From: Serratia rubidaea
Lineage (GTDB): Bacteria > Pseudomonadota > Gammaproteobacteria > Enterobacterales > Enterobacteriaceae
Direction: 5' to 3'
Assembly: GCA_901472405.1 (NCBI GenBank)
Contig: LR590463.1
Span: 2,728,001 to 2,792,000 of the forward strand
Length of the DNA stretch: 64,000 bases
Shown: positions 51,126 through 60,094 of the stretch, piece by piece
Position numbering within the stretch: the first letter of the stretch is position 1
Layout: every line of letters starts with the position of its first letter
The notes under the pieces: generated by a model
Told to the model about the DNA's origin: nothing
Databases searched by the model: none
Seen by the model: only the letters and a program-made list of their open reading frames with translations
Position numbers and translations under genes: made by a program

Positions 51126-51149
51126 ATAATGATAATCAATTCATTATCA
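51126..51149. promoter_or_regulatory. Fur-box-like sequence upstream of yceB
   Basis: ATAATGATAATCAATTCATTATC contains overlapping copies of the NATWAT hexamer and inverted GATAAT/ATTATC elements, resembling the Fur consensus GATAATGATAATCATTATC with an insertion. It lies about 35 bases upstream of the yceB start. Confidence 0.5.
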
Positions 51150-51182
51150 GCATTTTTTATTAGCAGTAGTTATGAGGCACGT

Positions 51183-51745
51183 ATGAAAAAGATGGTTATG
51201 GGCGCAGCCGCCCTGATGTTTGTCGGTGCTTTGGCCGGCTGCAACAAGCTGACCCAGTACACGCTCAGCGAACAGGAAGTTAATGACTACCTGCAAAAAC
51301 ACAATGATTACCAGAAACAAATCGGCGTGCCGGGATTGGTGGATGCGCATATCGTGCTGACGCAGCTGCAGAGCCAGATCGGCCGCAGCGAACCGGGCAA
51401 GGTTACCCTTTCCGGCAACGCCAAAGTGGACATCACCTCGATCCTGGGGCCGCAGCAGGCGGACATGCAGCTGACGCTGAAGGCGCAGCCGACCTATGAC
51501 CGCGAAAAAGGGGCCATTTTCCTCAAGGATATGGAACTGACCGACTATAAAGTACAGCCGGAAAAAATGAATACCGTGATGAAGGCGATTTCGCCTTATC
51601 TGGACCAGTCGCTGAAAAGCTACTTCAACCAGAAGCCGGCCTACGTGCTGAACCCGGACAAGAGTAAAACCGAAGCCATGGCGCGCAAACTGCCAAAGGG
51701 CTGGAAGTGAAGCCGGGTGAACTGGTGATTCCGTTTACCGATTAA
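51183..51745 (+). CDS. yceB: DUF1439 lipoprotein YceB (frameshift at C-terminus)
   Basis: A predicted outer- or inner-membrane lipoprotein. The signal peptide MKKMVMGAAALMFVGALAGC has a lipobox LAGC, followed by NKLTQYTLSEQEVNDYLQKH. Family blocks include LVDAHIVLTQLQSQIGR and PEKMNTVMKAISPYLDQSLK. The visible stop at 51710 results from one C missing near 51700; repaired, the end reads EVKPGELVIPFTD and stops at 51745, as in E. coli. About 187 residues. The fold resembles lipid-binding TULIP-like proteins; role unknown. Confidence 0.92.
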
Positions 51746-51787
51746 TTCACCGTATCAAGGCGCAGCGCCCGCTGCGCCCGACATGGT

Positions 51788-52368
51788 TTATGGCTGTTCG
51801 TCGTCAGAACCGTCCTGCTCTTCATACTCCGCCAGTTCATCACGCATCGCCTGCAGCGCGTCGCGGGTTAATCGCCGCTAACGTGCGGTAAAAACCGCTG
51901 GTCGCATGGGCTTTCAACCTTACCGAGGAAGCGTCCGCACCACGGCAGCAGATAATCGTCAAACAGCGTGATTTGCGCCTGCGCTTCATCTTCCTGCGAC
52001 TGATCTTCCAACCAGGACGCCGCCAGCAACAGCGAGCCGAAGTGATCCGCCGACGCCTCGCCAAGCGGCATGCCGCGCTGCTGCAGGAAGCTGCGCACTT
52101 CGCTTTCCGTCGCGCCCTCGACATAGCTTTGAACGCAGCGGCGATACGCTGCATTCGCTGCCGACGAACAGCGCGTTTGAAGTCGGCTGCCAGCAGGTGC
52201 GGCTCGCAGCCCTGCTGCAGACGCTGCAGCAGCTCATCCTGCTCCAGCGGCCAGTGCTGCTGCAGTTTGCCTCTTAATCAGGCTAAACAACGGCACCAGC
52301 AGCGGGTCCTGCGGTTGACGGTAAAACAGCGTCCCCAGCACGCGGCAGACGATGGAAAACTCATTCAT
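51788..52368 (-). CDS. ycdY: TorD-like chaperone YcdY (at least five frameshifts)
   Basis: A TorD/DmsD-family chaperone reported to help metallation of YcdX. ATG 52368 opens MNEFSIVCRVLG, and fragments in several frames match E. coli YcdY: NALFVGSECSVSPLRS, RSFLQQRGMPLGEASADHFG, LLLAASWLEDQSQEDE and LLPWCGRFLGKVES, ending EEQDGSDDEQP at 51788. Breaks are near 52274, 52173, 52131, 51912 and 51875, mostly extra bases in A or C runs. The number of breaks is high even for this window, but each is a simple homopolymer change. It follows ycdX by 41 bases. Confidence 0.85.
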
Positions 52369-52409
52369 GATGACATCCTATACAAAGGCGAAATTTTGCC
52401 GTGACGATG

Positions 52410-53152
52410 TCACAGATCGGGCCAGTTCCGCAATCGCTGGTTTACCGCGTTGCTCAAGAAAATTCAGCAAACGACGCGGGCTGACGTTGAAGGATGCGCT
52501 CCTGCGGAAACTCTACTTCGGCCAGGATGCGTTCACAGTGCTCAAAACCGCCCAGTGAGAAGGCAATATGCGAATCTGACCCCAGCGCCAGCCAGCCACC
52601 GGCGTCACGCACCGCGGCGGCGATCGCCCGACAGTTGGCTTCGCTGCCCTTACGTGAATGGGTAAACGACGAGTTATTCAGCTCAAGCGCGACGTTGTAA
52701 CGCGCGGCGGCGGCGGCAACCGCCGGAATATCAATCGGATAACGCGGGTTACCCGGGTGGACTGATAATATGCACGTCGCCCTGCGCCATGGCGGCGATC
52801 ATCGCCTCGGTATGGGCGGCGCGATCCTGCGGCGCAAACACCGGCTCGTGGAAACCGGCAAATAATCACATCGATGGCGTCCAGCATCGGGCCGGTGCAG
52901 TCAATATCACCGTTCAGGTTCTTAATATTGGCCTCGATGCCGCGCAAAATGGCGACGCCGTCCACCAAGACGCGGCCAGACGCGCATGTTCATAAAGTGC
53001 CAGTAGTGCGGCGCATCGGCCATGTCCGGGCCGTGGTCGGTAATGGCAAACAGCTGAATGCCCTTCTGCTTGGCTTCGGCGACATAATCATGCAGCGTGC
53101 TGTAAGCGTGGGTGCTGGCAACGGTATGCATGTGCAAATCAACGGGGTACAT
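52410..53152 (-). CDS. ycdX: PHP-domain phosphatase YcdX (five frameshifts)
   Basis: A trinuclear-zinc phosphatase of the PHP family, linked to swarming in E. coli. It starts [20 protein letters not shown] with the metal histidines, then [25 protein letters not shown] and, in other frames, [16 protein letters not shown] and [14 protein letters not shown]. Single extra bases occur near 52972 (T), 52861 (C), 52764 (C), 52514 (T) and 52418 (C). Repaired length is about 245 residues, stopping at 52410. All breaks are insertions, which points to sequencing error. Confidence 0.88.
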
Positions 53153-53234
53153 TGCTTCTCCTTATTCTTGGGTCAGCCGCCATGCGCAAAACGGCTGACG
53201 CAGTTTCGCTTTAGCATAGCAGTTAACCGGCTCA

Positions 53235-54185
53235 TTAATAACCTCTGTGAATATCCACAATCCCCGTCGGCGCCTCTCCGGCCTCAAGCGCTAAAATATT
53301 CTGGGCCACCCGGTCCATCGCCTGTTCAGGCAGGGTAATCGCGGCGATGTGCGGCGTCATCGTCACCGCCGGGTGACGCCAGAAGGCGTGCGCCGGCGGC
53401 AGCGGCTCCTGCACAAAGACATCCAGCGTCGCCGCTTTTATCTGCCCCTGTTCCAGCGCCGCCAGCAGAATCGTCCTCTACCAGATGCGCGCCGCGCGCC
53501 AGGTTGAATCAGGTACGCCTGCGGCGCTAAATGGGCAAACATCTCACCGTTGAGGATCCCCTGGCGTTTCCGGCGTGTTGGGCAGCAGGTTAATCAGCAG
53601 CTTGACGCCGTCCAGAAATGCCGGCCGCTGCGCCTCACCGGCAAAACTGCTCACGCCGTCAATCTGCTTGGCGCTGCGGCTCCAGCAGCGTACGTTAAAG
53701 CCAAAATCCACCAGCTTTTGCGCCACCGCTTTTGCCCAGGACGCCGGCGCCAAGAATGCCGATGGTGAAATCCTGCAGCTGATGCGGCTCCAACGGCTGC
53801 CACAGCCCTTGCTGTTGCTGCTGCTGGTACTCGTCGAAACGGCGGAAAATAACGCAGGACATAGCTCAGGGCATACTCCTGCATCTGCTGCGCCATGCCG
53901 GTATCTTCCAGCCGCAGCAGCCGGCACGCCGGACGGCAAGGTGCCGGGACGCTGTCTCTCCTGCTGTAAAAATGGCGTCAACGCCGGCCCCCAGCGCGAA
54001 CACGCCTTTCAGCTGATGGCGCCCGGCCAGCAATCTCATACGGCGGCAGCCAGACCAGCGCGTAGTCCGCCGGGCGGTCGTCCCCCCGGCTGCCAGATAC
54101 GCAGCGTCGAACCGGGTAAACGCTGTTGCATGCCGGCCTGCCACTGTTGTGCATTAAACGTAGGATGGTAAAACATGATGTTCAT
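53235..54185 (-). CDS. ghrA: Glyoxylate/hydroxypyruvate reductase A (multiple frameshifts)
   Basis: A D-2-hydroxyacid dehydrogenase that reduces glyoxylate and hydroxypyruvate with NADPH. ATG 54185 opens [20 protein letters not shown]. Pieces in different frames match Ghr[29 protein letters not shown], the NAD-binding region near 53740-53790, and [28 protein letters not shown]. The end reads VDIHRGY at 53235. At least seven single-base changes are needed, many in G or C runs. The order ghrA-ycdX-ycdY matches E. coli. Confidence 0.85.
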
Positions 54186-54271
54186 GAAAAGAGAGGCTCC
54201 TGCAGGTTTGCTGTTATTGTCCCCTCAGGGTTCCGCGAATCGGCAGAAGATGCAAGAGTAAAACCGACAAA

Positions 54272-54304
54272 TAAAAACAGCCCCGACCAGTGGGGCTGTT
54301 TCAC
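54272..54304. terminator. Terminator upstream of ghrA, after the POT-like gene
   Basis: AACAGCCCC (54276-54284) and GGGGCTGTT (54292-54300) pair over a seven-base loop. It follows the minus-strand transporter gene ending at 54327; on that strand it is followed by TTTTTAT. Confidence 0.87.
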
Positions 54305-54326
54305 GCAGAAAAGCATCGCTGCGCCT

Positions 54327-55791
54327 TTAGGCGCGCTGGATCAGGCGGCGCAGCAGCGGGATCAGAATCAACAGCGCCACGCCTACGCCGGCCGCTCCCC
54401 AGCCCAGCAGGCTGAAGATATGGCTATAGCCGGGATTGGTCAGCAACGGCGTGCTGCCGCTGTTTTCCGGCATCAGACCGGACACATAACCCGCCAGCAC
54501 CGAACCGACGCCGGTCACCATCATCCAGCACCCATCATCACGCCCCTGATAGCGCGCCGGCGCCAGCTTGCCGATCATCGCGTAACCGATGGGCGAGATC
54601 AGCAATTCGCCGATGCTCTGCAGCACATAGCTGATAACGATCCATTTAAACGCCACCAGTCCGTCGCCGCCCGCCAGGCTGATGCCCAGCGGTAACACCA
54701 GCATCCCCAGCCCCATACAGAACAGCGAGCCGGAAAACTGCAGGGGAATATCAATATTGCAGCCGCGGGCGCGCAGGCGGTTAAACCACCAGGCCAGCAG
54801 CGGGCCGCCGATGACGATCACCAGCGTGTTGATATTCTGGATCCACTGCGGAGCAACATGAATGCCATACGGGTTCAGGTTGATATTGTGTTCAGAAAAC
54901 AGCATCAGCCCCATCGGCGCCAGCTGATACAGCATCCAGAACACCAGCGATCCCAGAGCCAGAATCAGGTAGGCGCTCATCCGCCGGCGTTCATCATGCG
55001 GATGGTGACGCAGGGTAATCAGGCACAGCAGCAGGAAAACGGCGCACCCCACGCCAATCACAAAGTAGCCGCTGAACTCGGCATGGGTCAGCATCAGCCG
55101 AATCACCGGCACCAGAATCACCAGAACCGCCAGGCCGGCCAGCAGGCGCCGACGATACTGCGCCGGCGTCGCATTGAGCAACGGGGTGTTGAGATCGCCC
55201 AGCACGCGCCAGCGTAGAGCCGCCACGATAATCGCCCCGGCGTTCCCCAACGTGGCGAACAGGAACAGCGCGCGGTAATTTTCCGTCAGTTGGAAATAAC
55301 CGGCGGCGCTGAAACCGACAAAAAAGCCCAGGTTCATCGCGGGCGTAGTTCCACAAGAATGCCGACTCGCGCCGGTCGTCCTCGGTTTAAACCGCTGCGT
55401 CAGCATCATATTAATGCAGGTGACGTTCAGCCCGCTGCCGGTGAGGAACATCGCCAGCCCCAATACAGCCCCCAGACGCCGGCCAGCGCAATCACGCACA
55501 TCCCGCCACTGCAGCACCATACCAGGACAAACAGGTTGCGGTTGCTGAGATAGCGCCCGCCCAGGTAGCCGCCAAACAGGTGCAGGCCATAGTTAAAGGC
55601 GCCGAATACGCCCATCATGGCGTTGGCGCTGCTTTCGCTGAACCCAGACGCTTGGTGGCATACAGCACCAGCGTGGAGTACAGCACGGCAAAGCCCAGCG
55701 TGGCGAAGATTTGAATAAAGAACAGCGCTCCCGCGCCGGAGGGGGTGGCATAGCGCGACGGCGCCGCCAGTGTGGATTCCGAGTCAGTCAA
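54327..55791 (-). CDS. POT/PTR2-like peptide transporter of the MFS (several frameshifts)
   Basis: A proton-dependent oligopeptide transporter-like protein of about 490 residues and 12-14 helices. The middle and C-terminal parts read through: MNLGFFVGFSAAGYFQLTENY, AYLILALGSLVFWMLYQLAP, QWIQNINTLVIVIGGPLLAW and QSIGELLISPIGYAMIGKLAP, where the last is the conserved POT block. The first helix reads FFIQIFATLGFAVLYSTLVL, so the usual ExxER proton motif is absent. I take TTG 55791 after GAGG as the start. Breaks lie near 55641, 55520, 55460 and 55345. Substrate unknown. Confidence 0.82.
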
Positions 55792-55799
55792 AGCAAACC

Positions 55800-56205
55800 T
55801 CTACCGCATTATTATTTGATGGTTTTATCCCTGTCTGCGCTCTTTTGCCCTACGCCGGCGCCGCGCTCGGTAAAGAGCGGTGCAACCGGTGAAATCGCAT
55901 AAATCGCGCGGCAAGCGTCACGGCGGTGGGTATTTCCTTGCAAAAATCTCCGTACGCTCGCCATTCCATTTAGCGGCATATTTGACTAATAATCCAGTAT
56001 TAATGAATACATCGGCAAAGCATCGGTGCGAACTGGTGGAATATTAATCTACAGATACACTGAGCGCTCAAATAATATACCACCAGCATTTATCAACACC
56101 TTATCAGCCACGTTCTGCATGCAGGTGAAGAATAAATAGCTGATTATTGCGCGTGAAATCAGCAAATTGCTGTAAGTTTGGCTAAACGGACGGAAAGCGT
56201 AAAAA
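55800..56205. other. Intergenic region before the tRNA genes
   Basis: About 400 bases with no credible gene. The part at 55980-56150 is AT-rich and probably holds the promoter of the minus-strand transporter gene at its left end; the tRNA promoter starts at its right end. Confidence 0.4.
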
Positions 56206-56210
56206 GAGTG

Positions 56211-56247
56211 TTGACGCTGGGATCAGTTTCTCCTACATTAGCGCCCG
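56211..56247 (+). promoter_or_regulatory. Promoter of the first tRNA-Ser gene
   Basis: TTGACG (56211-56216) and TACATT (56234-56239) are 17 bases apart, followed by a GC-rich discriminator GCGCCCG, typical of stringently controlled stable-RNA promoters. Confidence 0.8.
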
Positions 56248-56280
56248 TCGACAACGCAAGGCGCTGACGACAGACAATAT

Positions 56281-56369
56281 GGTGAGGTGTCCGAGTGGCT
56301 GAAGGAGCACGCCTGGAAAGTGTGTATACGCGAAAGTGTATCGAGGTTCGAATCCCTCCCTCACCGCCA
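56281..56369 (+). tRNA. tRNA-Ser (anticodon GGA), copy 1
   Basis: A class II tRNA with a long variable arm, nearly identical to E. coli serX/serW. Anticodon GGA at 56315-56317 in the loop CTGGAAA; reads UCC and UCU. The acceptor ends GGTGAGG / CCTCACC with discriminator G and an encoded CCA. The T-arm reads GAGGTTCGAATCC, one G shorter than copy 2 (GAGGGTTCGAATCC), which would weaken the T stem; given the error pattern this is probably a lost homopolymer base. Confidence 0.95.
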
Positions 56370-56381
56370 TATTCCAAAAGA

Positions 56382-56412
56382 AAGCCTGAACTTACGTTCA
56401 GGCTTTTTTGCT
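56382..56412 (+). terminator. Terminator after tRNA-Ser copy 1
   Basis: AAGCCTGAAC (56382-56391) and GTTCAGGCTT (56396-56405) with loop TTAC, followed by TTTTTG. Thirteen bases past the CCA. Confidence 0.93.
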
Positions 56413-56589
56413 TTATATTCCCCGCACCGGGAGGGTGAGAACCCTCGACAGGGTTCGACAAAACGCGCAGCGTTTTGCACAGCCGAAGGCTGCCCGCAGG
56501 GTGAGCGTAGCGAATGCATCCCTCCCTCACCGTCCTATTCCAGACTCTCGTTCAGGGTATAGCCTCTGTTGGCACTGAATAATTAGAAT

Positions 56590-56865
56590 TGCCGTACACG
56601 TGCGGTACTTCTCTGCGATAACGGAGAACGGCAATTGAAGGGCCGTAGGCGCGGCCCCTTCACCCGCGCCCGCGCTTAAGCACGTTCTGCCCGCTACGCG
56701 GGTGCCCTCTCTGCGTCACCGTCGCCGGGCGGGTCGGCTCTACAGGCTTCCCTGCCTGTGCCGCCTCAACCGGACATCCTTGTCCGGTTGCCCCTGGCTC
56801 AGGTTCCTTGTTCGGCAGCCCGTGATGCGCGCTAAAGGTCAACACCCGAATCTGTATTTACCGGG
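56590..56865. other. GC-rich multi-hairpin element, copy 1
   Basis: Contains inverted repeats including GCCGTTCTCCG-type arms around 56592-56635, GGCCGTAGGCGCGGCC (56641-56656), CCCGCTACGCGGG (56690-56702), CAGGCTTCCCTGCCTG (56743-56758) and CCGGACATCCTTGTCCGG (56769-56786). No open frame fits a known family. It may be a structured RNA or a repeat element; function unknown. Confidence 0.55.
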
Positions 56866-56961
56866 AAAATCAGCTACGGCTTTAACGTCAACGAGTTAAA
56901 ACTATTTCCCTAATGCGCAGTCGCAGCGAATGCATCCCTCCCTCACCGTCCTATTCCAAAA

Positions 56962-56993
56962 GAAAGCCTGAGCTCACGTTCAGGCTTTTTTGC
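56962..56993 (+). terminator. Extra copy of the tRNA-Ser terminator
   Basis: AAAGCCTGAGCTCACGTTCAGGC with a T run repeats the tRNA terminator, preceded at 56934-56948 by a copy of the tRNA 3-prime end ATCCCTCCCTCACCG. No complete tRNA precedes it, so it looks like the remnant of a third unit. Confidence 0.75.
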
Positions 56994-57138
56994 TTTATAT
57001 TCCCGCGCCGGGAGGATAAGCATCCTCGATGGGGAATGCTAAAAATTATCGCCAGACGGTAATCCCTAATAACTTTGTCGGAGTTTCAGCCAAAGAGAAC
57101 ACAACTTAACCACCCGTTACGAAACCAAAAAAATAAGC

Positions 57139-57174
57139 TTGACCCATCTGCTCTCACTCCCTATAGTAGCGCCC
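57139..57174 (+). promoter_or_regulatory. Promoter of the second tRNA-Ser gene
   Basis: TTGACC (57139-57144) and TATAGT (57162-57167) are 17 bases apart, again with a GCGCCCG discriminator. Upstream sequence differs from copy 1, so the two tRNA genes have separate promoters. Confidence 0.82.
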
Positions 57175-57207
57175 GTTGCCCTGACGCATTCAGCGCAACG
57201 ACAATAT

Positions 57208-57297
57208 GGTGAGGTGTCCGAGTGGCTGAAGGAGCACGCCTGGAAAGTGTGTATACGCGAAAGTGTATCGAGGGTTCGAATCCCTCCCTCACCGCCA
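57208..57297 (+). tRNA. tRNA-Ser (anticodon GGA), copy 2
   Basis: Identical to copy 1 except for one additional G in the T-arm (GAGGGTTCGAATCCCTC), which gives a full T stem. Anticodon GGA at 57243-57245 region, long variable arm, encoded CCA at 57295-57297. Ninety bases. It is followed by the same terminator. Confidence 0.97.
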
Positions 57298-57310
57298 TAT
57301 TCAAAGAGAA

Positions 57311-57340
57311 AGCCTGAACTCACGTTCAGGCTTTTTTGCT
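57311..57340 (+). terminator. Terminator after tRNA-Ser copy 2
   Basis: AGCCTGAAC (57311-57319) and GTTCAGGCT (57324-57332) with loop TCAC, followed by TTTTTG. Confidence 0.93.
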
Positions 57341-57925
57341 TTATATTCCCCGCTCCGGGAGGGTGAGAACCCTCGACAGGGTTCGACAAAACGCGGCAGC
57401 GTTTTGCACAGCCGAAGGCTGCCCGCAGGGTGAGCGCAGCGAATGCATCCCTCCCTCACCGTCCTATTCCAGACTCTCGTTCAGGGTATAGCCTCTGTTG
57501 GCACTGAATAATTAGAATTGCCGTACACGTGCGGTACTTCTCTGCGATAACGGAGAACGGCAATTGAAGGGGCCGTAGGCGCGGCCCCTTCACCCGCGCC
57601 CGCGCTTAAGCACGTTCTGCCCGCTACGCGGGTGCCCTCTCTGCGTCACCGTCGCCGGGCGGGTCGACTCTACAGGCTTCCCTGCCTGTGCCGCCTCAAA
57701 CCGGACATCCCTGTCCGGTTGCCCCTGGCTCAGGTTCCTTGTTCGGCAGCCCGTGATGCGCGCTAAAGGTCAACACCCGAATCTGTATTTACCGGGAAAA
57801 TCAGCTGCAGGTTTTAACATCAGCGACCTAAAAACTATTCCCCTGCCGGAACCCGCGACAGGATTGGCAGGTATCACTCAGCCTGCTCATTTGGCAGCGG
57901 TCTGAAGCCGGCTCAACGGCAGCAA

Positions 57926-57958
57926 TAAAAAAGCCCGACGTCATGTCGGGCTTTTTCC
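57926..57958. terminator. Terminator downstream of kdsA
   Basis: AAAGCCCGAC (57930-57939) and GTCGGGCTTT (57945-57954) form the stem with a five-base loop and A/T runs on both sides. It ends the minus-strand hemA-kdsA unit and could also stop read-through from the tRNA side. Confidence 0.92.
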
Positions 57959-57975
57959 ATTCAGGCAGCTGAAAA

Positions 57976-58864
<889 letters not shown>

Positions 58865-59674
58865 TTAGTGCAGCGTCACCTGTTTGGGTTCGATCGCGTG
58901 GATCTGTACTTTGATCACTTCGCTGACCGGATCTTCCGGACACTGCTCGATAAAATAGTTGAGGTCGGAAATCGCCACGTGGTTGCAGTCCAGCTGCGCA
59001 TAAATCAGACCACGGTCACGAATCTCATAGGGATCGTCCGGGTCAAAACACAGCACCGTTTCGCTGGCGCGCAGCGCCATTTCCATCTGCTTCTCTTCCA
59101 TCAGGGCGGCCTTCAGCGTATCCAGCATCTTGCGCACCACCATATTATTTTCCGCTTCGTCCAGATCGTCATCTTCCAGATCGGCGGACAGCCCCAGATT
59201 ACCTTTAATCCAGGCCTCCAGCGTATGCTCACTCAGCGTTTCGCCGTTAAGCGGATTGATCAGCCACATCTCATCATCCATCCAGTCGGCCCGCAGGATC
59301 AACTGGGTCGGGAAAATAACCGGCATCAGCGGTAAACCGAGCTGATGAGCGATGTGCAAAAAGATGGTGCCCAGCGATACCGGCGTACCCTGACGGCCTT
59401 CCAGCACCTTATCGAGCCAGATGGCGTCGGAAAGGCGATAAACACCGCTCGCCCCGCCAAATCCCCAGGTGTGGTAAAACAGCTCAATGAGTGCTTCTAA
59501 TTGCTGTTCCTGGCTGAGGTCGTCCGGCACCGCCGCCCGCGCTTCTTCCGACAATCGCTGCAGCTGGCGCGCCACGTCGGCGGCGGGAAAATCGCGCCGC
59601 ACGCGCTGAGACACCAGGATGACGCCTGCGCTCAGCGGTGAGGAATTAAATTCGAAATCAGCAATGCTACTCAT
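58865..59674 (-). CDS. sirB1: SirB1 family protein
   Basis: A 269-residue protein with a transglutaminase-like N-terminal domain (about 35-180) and a TPR-like C-terminal part (RASETVLCFDPDDPYEIRDRG, DLNYFIEQCPEDPV). Blocks: FYHTWGFGGASGVYRLSDAIWLDKVLEGRQGTPVS shortened here to GFGGASGVYRLSDA and RQGTPVSLGTIFLHIA. The usual catalytic cysteine of transglutaminases is not evident. Its ATG overlaps the sirB2 stop (ATGA). Named from a Salmonella locus affecting invasion gene expression; biochemical role unknown. Intact. Confidence 0.92.
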   Translation of the reverse strand: MSSIADFEFNSSPLSAGVILVSQRVRRDFPAADVARQLQRLSEEARAAVPDDLSQEQQLEALIELFYHTWGFGGASGVYRLSDAIWLDKVLEGRQGTPVSLGTIFLHIAHQLGLPLMPVIFPTQLILRADWMDDEMWLINPLNGETLSEHTLEAWIKGNLGLSADLEDDDLDEAENNMVVRKMLDTLKAALMEEKQMEMALRASETVLCFDPDDPYEIRDRGLIYAQLDCNHVAISDLNYFIEQCPEDPVSEVIKVQIHAIEPKQVTLH

Positions 59675-60069
59675 AGGTATCCCATCAGAAACGGTATCTT
59701 CGTCGTGGCAAGTTTAATAATCAGGTAAAGGCAGCCTAAAGCCAGAATAAATGCCGACGTGCGTAACCCCGCGCTGCGGACGTTCTTGCTCAGCGCAACG
59801 TAGCCAAGCAGGATGTAGATAATAACGCCAAACAGCTTCTCGGTCAGCCAGGAGTCCATACCCAGCAGCGGATAAAGCTGGAGCGTGACCACCAGCGCAA
59901 TGCCGCTCAGAAACAGCACGGTGTCATTAATATGCGGCGCTATTTTTACCCAGCGCCGGCTCATCATCGCCGAATTACGCCATTTCCAGAAAAAACGCAA
60001 TACAAACAAAACAATACTGATGGTTACCGTCAGCAGATGCAAATTTTTTAACGCGGCGTAGGCGGCCAT
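59671..60069 (-). CDS. sirB2: SirB2 family inner-membrane protein
   Basis: A 132-residue membrane protein with four hydrophobic helices (LLTVTISIVLFVLRFFW, DTVLFLSGIALVVTLQLYPL, LFGVIIYILLGYVAL, AFILALGCLYLIIKL). ATG 60069 has AAGGGAACG upstream. In the raw sequence it reads in frame with prmC as one 422-residue protein, but that is caused by a missing G near 60112 that removes the prmC stop. It is coupled to sirB1 by ATGA. Function unknown. Confidence 0.9.
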   Translation of the reverse strand: MAAYAALKNLHLLTVTISIVLFVLRFFWKWRNSAMMSRRWVKIAPHINDTVLFLSGIALVVTLQLYPLLGMDSWLTEKLFGVIIYILLGYVALSKNVRSAGLRTSAFILALGCLYLIIKLATTKIPFLMGYL

Positions 60070-60094
60070 AATCGTTCCCTTTTGTTTCCAGTGA

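Larger units (their letters stand above)
56281..56870 (+). repeat. Long direct repeat, copy 1 (tRNA-Ser plus hairpin-rich element)
   Basis: From just before the tRNA to about 56870 the sequence is nearly the same as 57208-57800. In the non-tRNA part (compare 56541-56870 with 57470-57800) I count about four differences: two one-base homopolymer indels, one G/A and one T/C. The shared segment includes the tRNA, its terminator and a GC-rich region with several hairpins. Confidence 0.88.
57208..57800 (+). repeat. Long direct repeat, copy 2 (tRNA-Ser plus hairpin-rich element)
   Basis: Second copy of the approximately 590-base unit starting at 56281. It includes the hairpin-rich element (about 57520-57795), where the first stem reads GGGGCCGTAGGCGCGGCCCC, one G longer on its left arm than copy 1. 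Confidence 0.88.

Noticed and set aside
51788..54185. Decay of ycdY, ycdX and ghrA into pseudogenes
   Set aside because: All breaks are one-base changes, largely in homopolymers, without nonsense substitutions or large deletions, so sequencing error is simpler.
56660..56845. Short frames inside the tRNA-linked repeats
   Set aside because: They overlap hairpins and the tRNA genes, differ between the two copies by frame-changing indels and match no family.
56281..57800. CRISPR-like array suggested by repeated motifs near the tRNA genes
   Set aside because: The repeats are tRNA ends and terminators at irregular, long spacing; no regular repeat-spacer pattern and no cas genes.
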